A DNA stretch of 64,000 nucleotides from Osmia lignaria lignaria (lineage: Eukaryota; Arthropoda; Insecta; Hymenoptera; Megachilidae). The notes below the pieces were generated by a model. It searched no databases. It saw only the letters and a list, made by a program, of their open reading frames with translations, and had not been told where the DNA came from. Shown here piece after piece: positions 35,481-46,300 of the stretch. A program made the position numbers and the translations under genes. The stretch's first letter is position 1. Each line of letters starts with the position of its first letter. The DNA is taken from NCBI RefSeq assembly GCF_051020975.1, contig NC_135039.1, forward strand, positions 10,514,692 through 10,578,691, given 5' to 3'.

Positions 35481-38400
35481 ATGTCCTTGGTCGGGTCTGA
35501 TCGTCGCTTGACGAGGTTGTTACTCGTCGTCGTCGGCCTTTCGAACGTTGTTTCTGCCGTGATCAAGGGGAACACTGATTATCAGCAGTATCAGCAACAG
35601 GTAAGATCTTCTAACATTTCTCAGACACCTGGAAAACAAGTTTGAATTAGTGTCTGCTTTCTTAGAGATAAATTTGTTGCAATATGCAAACAATTTGTTT
35701 TTGTACGTTTAATCAACTGGTTTGAAGACTGGTTAGAGTAAGGGATTAATCACTGAATAATGAACAGATCCTAATGACATAAAGAATTAGAAGAATTAGA
35801 ATTAGAAAAATTAGAATTAAAATTAGAAGAATTAGAAGAATTAGAAGAATTTAGAATTTAGAAATGAGATGATGAATTGTACGTTTTGTAATAATATTTG
35901 TGATCAATGCTATCCTTTTAGTATACACTTTAATTGAAACTCTAGATAATGTAATTTTTTCTTCTGTATGTTTTTTGATATGATTATAGTTGCCGGATCT
36001 AATAATCAGGCGATCCCAATTTGATTCTGCGTGACACGCACGGTTTCCTGAAAAGAATACCAATAACGAAGTTCTGATCGATCATTACTCGGACGATGCT
36101 TACATTTCCCTCCCTTTGTCATGGCAATTAGTTGCTCGAGTACTTCAAAGTAAACAGCACACGTTAGGCTTCGTATACATCCCTTCCCCTGCCTCGACGA
36201 ATCCTTGAATGCAAATTTCCTATATTACCTTTCAAAAAGATTCATTGAGATGAAAGATAAAATTTCGTTTCATTGGAATTAAAAATTTCTTCAGAGAGGA
36301 CAAGTAAATTTTGTAAATCAATATTTAATATTTTCAGCGAGAAATATGTGATTGTAATCCTAATTCTAAATTTTCCCTTTTTTGGGAATGTGGGATGCGT
36401 TTCGCGTCCCATTGTCTTTCTAGGGTGGCGCAATCTAGGGACATTATGTAATTTTAATTCTTCTATTTTTCTGTTCCTTCTTGAATTTGAGATGAAAGAT
36501 AAAATTTCGTTTCATTGGAATTCAGTATTTTTTCAGAGAAGACATAAGTAAATTTTGTAAATCAGTATTTAATATTTTCAGCGAGAAGTATATGTAATTT
36601 TAATCCTAATCCTAGATTTTCTCTTTTTTGACAATATGGGATGCGTTTCGCGTCTCATTGTCTTTCTAGGGTGGCGTAATCTAGGGACATTATGTAATTT
36701 TAATTCTTCTATTTTTCTGTTCCCTCTTGAATGACTCGAAGAATGTGTATATTAGATTACAGTTTCTAGAACCACCCTGACTATAACTCAATTTTTTCAA
36801 CAAAGTTCTCCAGAAAGTTGATCCTACAAATATAGGGAGTCTCTAACATTTTCAGTTTTATATCATCCATAAACCAGCCTGAAATAGTAAGAAGTGAGAT
36901 AAGAGTTCCATTAAAAAGATAAACATTTTTATGAGATTTTCATTAAGAATTTCCATAAAATTTACGCTAAAGATTCTTCTATAATCGCATTGATTACTCC
37001 AGTCGAGTTTCTTGACGAAGAAAAATTCCCTGTATCTCGAAACTTGCCGGTTGACCTTCCACCAAGGTCATCTATTTCATTTTGTTCGAAACGAAGGGAG
37101 CGGTAATCTTATTACCGAAAACATATATATATGTTTTCGTGTTCATAGAAATACAAGCTTCGGTTTGATGAAATTCTATGTTACAGAGGATTGAATGGCA
37201 TACAATAATTCTGTATAGAAATCCCTTTCGTAATCCAAACTGAACTGAGTGGATTGTGACGCGCGTTTCGTTTCCGTGTTGCCCTCCGAGTTTAAAAAAA
37301 AAAAAAACAATTGATAAGGGAATTTGTAAAACCACGTATCTGAATATTTTGCGATTACAAAGACCGGCGAAGCATTATTATATTCCTTCAAACAAACGTA
37401 GAATTACGTATTTCAGTGATTGCATCTTTCGATAAGATATCCACTGTTTTCAGCGGCTCTTTAGACCAGAGGCTCTTTAGATCAGACCAGACGTTTCGCA
37501 AACCCGGAAATTTTAACGGAACACTTAGCTTAATTTTTAGGTTGGGTAATTCCTACTAGTAAAAATTAAAAAAAAATGTTACTAAAACACATTATTTATT
37601 TAGTAATTATTTTTAAATACAAAACTTTCCAAATTGTCGCGAAACACCTATTTAGGTTAGGTTTAGGAACATAGTTTGGGAAACCCTGCTTTGTAATTAT
37701 CAAATGTTTTGTGTTGATACGTGTTGTACGAGTGTTTTACATTTTAAGTAATATTCTTCCTGTGTAGTTGTTTATTGTTTATTCACAGTGTATCTGTTAA
37801 TACAATTTGTGTTATATGAAGATTTGATCAACTTTGAGATTTTTATACCATATAAACTGAATAATGGATGCTTTTACCTACATTGAATATTAATCTATCT
37901 AAAATTTGTTGGATCAATAAAAATATTATTATGCCAAGTACTTTTTTTGTTCCTAATACATATATGATTCACTCTGATGAATCAGATTATTCTTGAAGCA
38001 TCCTTGAATATACATTTTTTATAAATCTTCAACTTTATAATATTATTAATAATTTTGTTACGCGGCTGCGTGCAAGCATATTATCTTCTACGATGAACAT
38101 TCGTAACTCGAAAACGGATGCTCGGCAATCTTCATGCGTTTTCAAGCCTTATCGAGAACGCCGTTAGGTTTGGCGACCTGCAAAGTGAAATTACTTGTTG
38201 TCAGTGTAAACGGAATTTATGCGCTCGGGTAACACGCGAAAAATCGAGTGGCAACGTACTTGGAAGTTATAACTAGCAGATCAAGGTAACAAAGTTATAA
38301 AGTGCTTCAACTTCTGCGCTATCGCGTTTTGAATATCGCGCCATTACGCATGCAGGATTTTTCTGGATAACCATCCTGCGATAAATATAGAAAAATAAAT

Positions 38401-41400
38401 ATATTACATTTAACTTATAGTGGGTGGTATCGAGTAAAAAAAGAATTATAACTGTCAATTTAATTTTATGCATTTTTGTAATAATATTACCATAATATTA
38501 CTATAATGCAAACTTCATTCAGTAGTATTGAATTTACTTCGGTAACGTTATAATATCTGGAATATTTTTTTATCATTTCAATATTTCAGATTGCATTTTT
38601 TAATTTCCCTTCCATCTTACTGTCAATTGATTATTTTGATATTCGAATCAGTATTATTTAATTTATATCCTCTGAAACAAAAAGTAACTCGTTTTGAAAC
38701 AACCGTCACAAGGTGAATCCGTGTCATCGCAAATATTTACAACGGCTGTTCCATTGTTTGCACATCGATTATATATTCTTAGTCTATCGTAAATCGCCGC
38801 CAATGTGTCTGGTTAACGCGTAATTTGAAATTTAAAAATTGATTTCGATACATCGCTCTTCGATACATTATCGCTTACAATTTCAAATTCGAAATTTCGA
38901 ACATACAGTTTGATTGAGGTTTCATTAGAGAATATTAATGAAATTTTGCTGTTTGATCAAGAAGGAATTAATTTGCAAGCACAGTTACCGTTATATAATA
39001 CAATTGTTACAATGGCAAATATTTTGTACAAATATAACCTCAAAGTTGAAACACGCGACGAGAATTGAACTCGTGGGCGTGCTGTTCGTTTTAATATAAC
39101 GTTTATGAAACATCCGTATTATGTAAAGAAGAAAGATTACTAGCAATAATACTTACTAGAAATGATCAAATATTAAATAAACTTCGTTATTCGACAGTTT
39201 TCAATTATATTAAATTATTTAAAGTAACTTTTCCTTAAAAAGTCTAGTCAATTTAGAGTCTAATATATTTTAAATATATTCATGAACCGGAAGTAATGAA
39301 TTATTTTCCCGTAAATGGCGGAACTTTACAAATTTAAACTGTGCGATGGGTCGGTAAATAAAGTTTTATCTTTGTTCAAAGTATTTAACTATAAATTTAA
39401 AGTTATCGAACATTTGAAACGAAAAGGAAATTGATATGTAGTCTATTCTAAAGGATCATACGATCAAGTAGTATTATACAAAAGGTTTATTGTATCTTTA
39501 GGAATATTGTGAGGTTATTTATAACCTTTAAATAATCTTTGGTCAGGACAACGTGAGTCATTGATATAATTTTTTTTATCAAAACAGGTAACTTAATTGC
39601 ATTTTCTTCCCTTTATCAATGACTTTTGTAATATATTTATTTTTTATATTTGAGCTTATCAGTTTGCAATACATTATGCTGATTTTATTTATGAAGAGAT
39701 GCACTGACAATATTATCGACGATCGCAACGGCAACGGCAACGAATCGACGTTGCAAAGAAAATTTATGAGACATTTTTCATGCTCGACAAATTCGATTCG
39801 TTCGTATATCAAGGATACACATTGTAAATAGATTTCGTAGAGACTGTGATTATAATAATCATACCCTCCGGGAAAATATTCTCCAATATTTATGTATGAA
39901 ATTGACAGGGCCGACCCTAAGATTTCGGGGATGCGTGGCGAGCTCCGAAAAAGAGCCCCTTCACGTATATGACATAAAAAAAGTATCTCAAATAAAATTT
40001 ATAAAATTAACATTAAAGCGTGTACAACTAATTTAGATTTCCATTTACATCGATTAATATTCAAGTAAACTCTTCTTGCATTCTCAGACGCAAAATCGTC
40101 TTATGTAGGCCCTGGTCCTAGGGGGCCCTAGGCGGCCGCCTAGTTTGCCTAGGCCCAGGGCCGACCCTGGAAATTGAATCAAATCTCACTAGAATAACAA
40201 ATCTTCATAGAAATAGTACCAAACAATCGAGATAGGTTATAGCAAAAAGATTGTATATTTTTAAATATATTTATTGTTCATAATTCAAACGATTAATGTT
40301 TAAATATTTATTATCATAGATTAAGCTCTGAAGTTCTGTACAGTTCATATTAAATCCCTGATACACGTGCGTACATGGAATGGACAAGGATAGCGTTAAC
40401 GCGTAACATTTGCTGCTTCTGAACAGATTATGTAACAATTGATCACGTTTCAGTTTATAACAAGTTTCACTATTTTCAATAAAGTAAACCATAGAGCATC
40501 TATTTTTGGAAGTATTTCATCTTATTTGCTTTCTGATACCATTGAAATTACCTATCTTTAATACCGTTATAATTAGGTGGTTTATCGTTGATATACAATT
40601 TAATACCGAAGAGAATGCAGGAGAAAGGGATTGAGAATATAAAAGGCTTGTTGAAAGGCCGGGAGTTTCTTCATTGGCCACCTGCGAAGCAATTCGTTGA
40701 ATTTCATTCCTCTGTAAGACGGAAATGTAATCGTAAAACAGTGCCTCGGGGAATATAATTCCTTTCATCCGTTAATATTTCCGTTAGCTGAGACTTCATT
40801 TCTTGCAATTCATCGGAGATCGACAAATTGTCACCGGGAAAAGTAATTTCATATTTTCTTTCTGTGTACCTTGAAAGGTGTTTTCCTTTCCCTGAAAGGG
40901 ACATTATTCAGACTTTTACTTCTTGATCTTATCAATATGTATGGGATTAAAGATTAAGAAATTTTTATCAATCTTTTTAATTAGTATAATGTTGCAGTTC
41001 GTGATTACAATATTTTCTGTGTTCTACATTAATGGAATTAATTCTGGACACTTTTAAATTTTTACTTAAATTTCGCATTTATTCAAATTATTTAATATAC
41101 AATTATTTATATTTTATATTCTGAACATTGTTTTCTAATTTAAGGCGTTGCTTATATAAAAAAGTCAGCCATACTTTTAATATACAATAAAAATTACAAT
41201 TTCAACGGATCAAAGGAGGTAGAAAGAAATTAATAGTTCGTTGGATATCCTTTCATCCTGTGATTGGCTATTTCACATCGTGCGTCGTTTCGTGTTGCCA
41301 GGCGCGAAAACAAAAATAACAACAGTTTAGATTTTTTTTAATTAAAATTTTAAAACATTCATAAACCAAATCATGTGAAAATATTAAGTATAAACATTAT

Positions 41401-44400
41401 AGATTACAATACAAATATTACGGTATCAATTTAGCATAGCAGAATACATATACATTTTCTGCACAAATATGAAATAAAGAATATTTTTATTCAGTGTCCA
41501 GAATTAATTCCACCAGTGTATATTCTTTTCTATACTCTATATTCTTTTCTATATTTTGTAGTCTATATTCTATATTTTCTATTTTCTATATTCTGTATTC
41601 AGCAGGATTGCAGACAGATAGTAATTATGTCCACCAGTGACGATCGTAATATCCGTATGTCGATCAAGATGTTTCCATTGAATATCACACGATAGAATAG
41701 ACATTTCCCTCGAATCGTGTATTCATCGAACACGAATGGTTTTTGTTTTATAATAACATACATATGTATGTGGAGGATCGTTTCAGGGAAGCGATTAGCA
41801 TGTTAAAAATATCTTAACTTCACCGTATTTAATCAACCATTAAATATAGATGCTAAATTTATTCATACGAAGTAAATGGAAGAGGATGAAAGTTGAAGAG
41901 AACATTGTGATAGATCATTGTAATATAAAAGGAACCGAATGGATCTTAAATCACATTGTTCTTTCATTCCGTGGACGAACAAAAATGATAGCCCCCATTC
42001 TTCTTCACGCGTCGCGCGTCGAATCAAATTAACTTCAGGGGATATTGAATTCTGCTTTAGTTTTTTATACACAGATATAATAGATAAATTGATCGAGAGA
42101 TGAAAAGGTTAATAAGCAGGGCCGACCCTGGGCCTAGGCAGACTAGGCTGCCGTCTAGGGCTCCTCAAGGTCTAGGGACCCCATAAGACGATTTTGTTAT
42201 ATATGTGAAGGGGCCCTTTTTCGAAGCTCGTCTGGGACCCCTGAAATCTCAGGGCCGGCCCTGTTGAAAGGCCATATTGCAATTATTCTAAATCTAAAAT
42301 TGCGATTATTAATGATGTTTTGAAAGGTCATATTGCAATTATTCTAAATCTAAAATTGCAATTATTAATAATGCTTTGAAAGACCATATTACAATTATTC
42401 TAAATTTAAAATTGCAATTATTAATGATGCTTTTCATACACAGATATAACAGATAAATTGATCTACAGATGAAAAGGTTGATAAGCAGGGCCGACCCTGG
42501 GCCTAGGTATGTACACTAGGCGGCTGTTTAGGGCCCCGCAAGGTCAAGGGACCCCATAAGACTGCAAGAATGCAAGAAGAGTTTACTTGAATATTAATCG
42601 ATATAAAAGCAAATCTAAATTAGTTGTACAAGCTTTAATGTTAATTTTATAAATTTTATTTGAGCTACCTTTTTTTTATGTCATATACATATGTGAAGGG
42701 GCCCTTTTTCGGAGCTCGCCTCGGACCCCCGAAATCTCAGGGGCGCCCCTGTTGACAAGTTTGTTTAAAAAATGATATTCCATTTTTAAAAGTATCTTAA
42801 ACTGATTAGATTTTCTTTTGTTTGTGTAGTTTCCTGGAGAACGTTTCTCAAAGGATTTTTATCGCACGGATTTCAAGAATGGCTTGTTTAATACTTACAG
42901 ACGTTTTAAACCAGTCACAGGTATAATATATTAAAAGGAAAATAATAAAACTCGAAAAACCTTCGACTTCTATCTCGCAATAAATTTTAATCAAACGCAT
43001 GATTTATTACAACAAAATACATTTTTATTTTCTTCTATAGATTGCATGTTTGTTACATCAGAGCCGGGATCCTTTATATACACTTCAGAAAGCAACGACG
43101 AAAAGGTTTGCGGAATTTATTTTCTGGCCGGTCCTGATGAAAAAGTGGAGGTTAATTTCATCAGCTTCGACGTGCCCTGCGAACACCATGGACTTGTCTC
43201 GGTAAACAAAGAGAGAAAAAAAACCTAGATATAGTGAAACGTCGACACCTGTATCGCGCAGAAAATGAACCAATATAAAAGAAACCAATGTACTATTTGC
43301 GGCGACTACCATGTATTTTTCTACCCGCGTAGGTGGTCGATGGCTGGGAATTAAACGGCGAGGTGTTCCCCAGCGAAATAGATCATCGATTGCCGCTCAA
43401 GCAGAGGAGCACTGAATTCTGTGGTAAAAATGTCGGCATGAAAAGAACGTTCGTTAGCTCGCAGAACGTTGCCGTCATACAATACAGAATTCCAAAAGCT
43501 GGAAAGGGTTTCACTTTGCTGGCTAGATTTATAAAAAATCCTAGACGTAAGTTTCAATTACATATAAATTATTTAAACATTTCTTTGTCCAATCAATAAA
43601 TTTTAACACTTGAAGACAATGATTAACGCTGTTAAGTTTCAAAACTTGAAAGTAAATTGATAATAATTCTAGAATTCAAAATCAAAGAAACAAAAGCTTT
43701 TATTACACGCACAAAGGGTTTGTAGTTTAATAACTGCAGCTCTGATAAGGAATGAAAATAAATTATACAGGGATGAATTAATAACTTTAGACTTGGAAAG
43801 GAAAGACACGAAAGCCTTCGTTGTGATAAAATTAATTCTGCAGAGACTATGGTTGATGCTGTGTAGTTTCAAATATTAATGGTAAATTAATAACAATTTT
43901 AGAATTATCAGAAGCAAGGAAATGAAAGCTTTCGTTATTTATACAGAAGGTTTGCTCTTTGATTCAGAATTCATTGTCCCTGTTTCCTTTGAATCGTGCC
44001 CCAAGAAATACGCAGAATGGTATAAATAATTCTTAATCATTTTGCAGCCTGCAACGTCCTGGCAACGCGCATAAGCGAACCATTTACGCTTCGTAATTAC
44101 GGCAGACGGATAAATTGCACCTACGTAGCGCTGTATCCAGGAAACGTCCAAGTAATCGCGCTGGAGGTCGGCGTATCTAATTTCCTTGGTTCCGTTCGCA
44201 CCACTGAAACTGGAACTTTGCAGAAAGTTCGTACTCTTTCCCTCGAAGATCATAGATCCTAGATTATACGGTCGATTAAGTTTAATCGTCTCAAATTACT
44301 CCAACTAGTCCCTTCTGTATTTCTACCCTATTTCCTTCTGACAATGTATCTAGTCGTTAACATACTCCAATTATTTAGGACAGAAGTTACAATTCAACTA

Positions 44401-45467
44401 TCTCTCTTCACCTTACAATAGTATATTATTAAAGTAGCTAATAATTTTTGTATAAACGTTAGGCTCGATTATTGATAGCAAAATGTTGATTTTTAGTGTG
44501 AGGAAACCAGTCCAAACGACCGAGTGGTAATAGGAGGTAGCTACGGCTTGGACACGTCTAAAGTTCAGATAGTTGATTCTATTTGTGGAATAGATTCTAA
44601 ACCAGGTAATACGGTTAATAACTTCGGGCATCGTATCGATTTCAATTGGAAAATAACTGGGGGAGACTCCCACGGATATCGGTGTAGCCGTGCGATCAAA
44701 TCAAACAATCTAAAACCCATTGGAAAGGGCTCATTATAAGATAATCCTTACAAGTCAATACTTAAGGGTGACATTATAATTCCAATTAATCTATGGAAGT
44801 TTCTCCCAGTTAAGTTCTATTTCCTTAAGATATCTGTGAACTTTGAAAAGTTAAGATGGATCATACACTGGTGGAATTAATTCTGGACATTTTATTTCAT
44901 ATTTGTGCAGAAAATGTTTATTTTGCTGTGCTAAATTGATACCATAATATTTTTATTATAATCTATAATGTTTATACTTAATATTTTCACATGATTTGGT
45001 TTGTGAATGTTTGAAAATTTTAATTAAAAAAAATCTAAAATGTGTTGCTATTTTTGAAATGGGCATACAGGATGAAATTAATTTTTTTCTACCTCCTTTG
45101 ATTTGTTGAAATTGTGATTTTTATTGTATATTAAAATTATGACTGTAAATGGTATTTTTACCGATTTTTTTTATATAAACGACGCCCTAAAATTAAAAAA
45201 TGATTAGAATATAAAATATAAATAGTTATATATTAACTAATTTGAATAAATTTAAGTAAAAATTTAAAAGTGTCAAGAATTAAATTTCTCTAGTCTGGAG
45301 TTTAGAAAAATTAAACAAAAATGTTCTTCATTTCAGATTATCACGAGCTGGTGGAGTACGGTGTCACCTCTGTGCGATTAATATCGAGCGGTTTCTTCGA
45401 GAACTCAGTCACTGTTGAAATTCAGCCGCTCAAAGATGACTTATTCGACACGAATATTAGTATTTAA
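35481..45467 (+). CDS. CRHBP: Corticotropin-releasing hormone-binding protein
   Basis: Seven exons: 35481-35600, 42830-42920, 43041-43201, 43333-43546, 44048-44226, 44497-44605 and 45337-45467, giving 334 residues (322 in human). A signal peptide (LLLVVVGLSNVVSA) starts the protein. Family landmarks follow: FISFDVPCEHHGLVSVVDGWELNG across exons 3-4, LPLKQRSTEFCG, GGSYGLDTSKVQ, and VRLISSGFFENSVTVEIQPL at the end. CRH-BP is a secreted protein that binds CRH-type peptides; in insects the ligand is probably DH44. Eight of the ten vertebrate disulphide cysteines are recognisable; the last pair is missing. Exon phases all agree. Intron 1 is 7.2 kb and repeat-rich. AATAAA lies at 45651. Confidence 0.96.
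35781..35860. repeat. GAATTA-type microsatellite
   Basis: An interrupted AGAATTAGAAGAATTA tract in CRHBP intron 1. Confidence 0.8.
36247..36735. repeat. Tandem duplication, 242-bp period
   Basis: GAGATGAAAGATAAAATTTC occurs at 36247 and 36489. Both copies run through GGGATGCGTTTCGCGTC and GGGTGGCG(C/T)AATCTAGGGAC to CTTCTATTTTTCTGTTCC. It lies in CRHBP intron 1. Confidence 0.9.
36736..39897. other. CRHBP intron 1, middle part
   Basis: AT-rich intron with an A run near 37292 and no recognised exon, RNA gene or element. Confidence 0.35.
39906..40169. mobile_element. hAT-like MITE, CAGGGCCGACCCT family, copy A
   Basis: A 264-bp element with ends CAGGGCCGACCCTAAG and AGGGCCGACCCTG. Identical 8-bp flanks GAAATTGA lie at 39898-39905 and 40170-40177. 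The right part contains GGGGGCCCTAGGCGGCCGCC, a strong local palindrome. Confidence 0.9.
41027..41518. mobile_element. TGGAATTAATTCTGGACA-family MITE, copy 2
   Basis: Left end ATGGAATTAATTCTGGACAC, right end GTGTCCAGAATTAATTCC followed by ACCAGTG and TA. A segment of about 90 bp near 41233-41325 is absent from the other copies and may be a further insertion. Confidence 0.8.
42117..42263. mobile_element. hAT-like MITE, CAGGGCCGACCCT family, copy B (internally deleted)
   Basis: Ends CAGGGCCGACCCTG and CAGGGCCGGCCCTG. At 147 bp it lacks about 120 bp of the interior present in copies A and C. Flanks match only weakly. Confidence 0.8.
42264..42431. repeat. 56-bp tandem repeat, three copies
   Basis: TTGAAAG recurs at 42264, 42320 and 42376; units share ATTCTAAAT(C/T)TAAAATTGC. 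The array starts exactly at the right end of MITE B. Confidence 0.9.
42486..42751. mobile_element. hAT-like MITE, CAGGGCCGACCCT family, copy C
   Basis: A 266-bp element with ends CAGGGCCGACCCTG and CAGGGGCGCCCCTG; flanks TTGATAAG / TTGACAAG match at 7 of 8. It ends about 80 bp before CRHBP exon 2. Confidence 0.85.
44866..45294 (-). mobile_element. TGGAATTAATTCTGGACA-family MITE, copy 3
   Basis: Starts CACTGGTGGAATTAATTC after TA, in inverse orientation to copies 1 and 2, and ends with a degraded inverse copy near TGTCAAGAATTAAATTTC. It occupies most of the last CRHBP intron and stops about 40 bp before the acceptor. Confidence 0.75.
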
Positions 45468-46300
45468 TCGCTGTACACCATGAAAACTTCATCGTTGCCG
45501 CTTGAAGTTATGTAACTTCATTGTAAATTGCATTTATTATCAAAATGAATCTGACAAAGGTCCCAAGATTTTAGTCTACTCGAGAAATCAATTCGTTGAA
45601 TCCCTTTAAATTATACAAATATACTTTGGATCTTGCTGTTATACTTTATAAATAAATATAATATATATAAATTATTTATTAATATATATATATGTATATA
45701 TATTAATAATCAATTATTAAATTACTATTTTTTAATATAATTTAAATAACCTCTTGTGTGAGTGGATGTATTTTATTGCGAGATCATTTTTTATTATTTA
45801 ATGCTCAAATCTTGGAAGTCTGCATTGAGTGTAAAAATAATTTATGTTTCACGTTTTTTCTCTGAAACGATTCATGATTCGATAGAGCGTATAACTTGTG
45901 ATAAATGGATTTCAATACGTGTTGAATGTGTAGATCTCTGTCAATAGTATAAACACACGATAACTGAGTACGTTTTAGAAATTTAGAGGAATGCCTTGAT
46001 TTTTTATTCTTGTAAAAGCTAGATTGGCTGACATGTGCCAATTGCTTTTAACAACTGAATAAATATTAGTTACTCGTCCAGTGTTCATTTATTTATTACT
46101 GCTAATATGTTTATTTATATTAACTCATTCAACAAGCTGAGCAGTTCTACAGTAGTAAGTAAGGTTTGTAGCTCTGACAACTTCCGGTATACCTGAACTG
46201 TTGCCAAGCAACTCAAGTGTACACAATCCTCAATACATAACAGAGGGTGTAACATGAATCCTTTTGCAACAATTAATATCGAGTGTCATCGAGAATCATC
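45468..46300. other. CRHBP 3' UTR and IFT172 upstream region
   Basis: AATAAA at 45651-45656 is the likely CRHBP polyadenylation signal. A palindromic AT run follows (45660-45710). The remainder, to 46300, should contain the IFT172 promoter; no core motif was identified. Confidence 0.45.

Larger units (their letters stand above)
42069..42759. repeat. Segmental duplication carrying two hAT-like MITEs
   Basis: ACACAGATATAA(T/C)AGATAAATTG and GATGAAAAGGTT(A/G)ATAAG precede both MITE B (42117-42263) and MITE C (42486-42751), so element plus left flank were duplicated, about 370 bp apart. Confidence 0.8.

Noticed and set aside
40517..40904. Two overlapping minus-strand frames in CRHBP intron 1
   Set aside because: Neither matches a family, splice signals are unclear, and joining them needs a frameshift.
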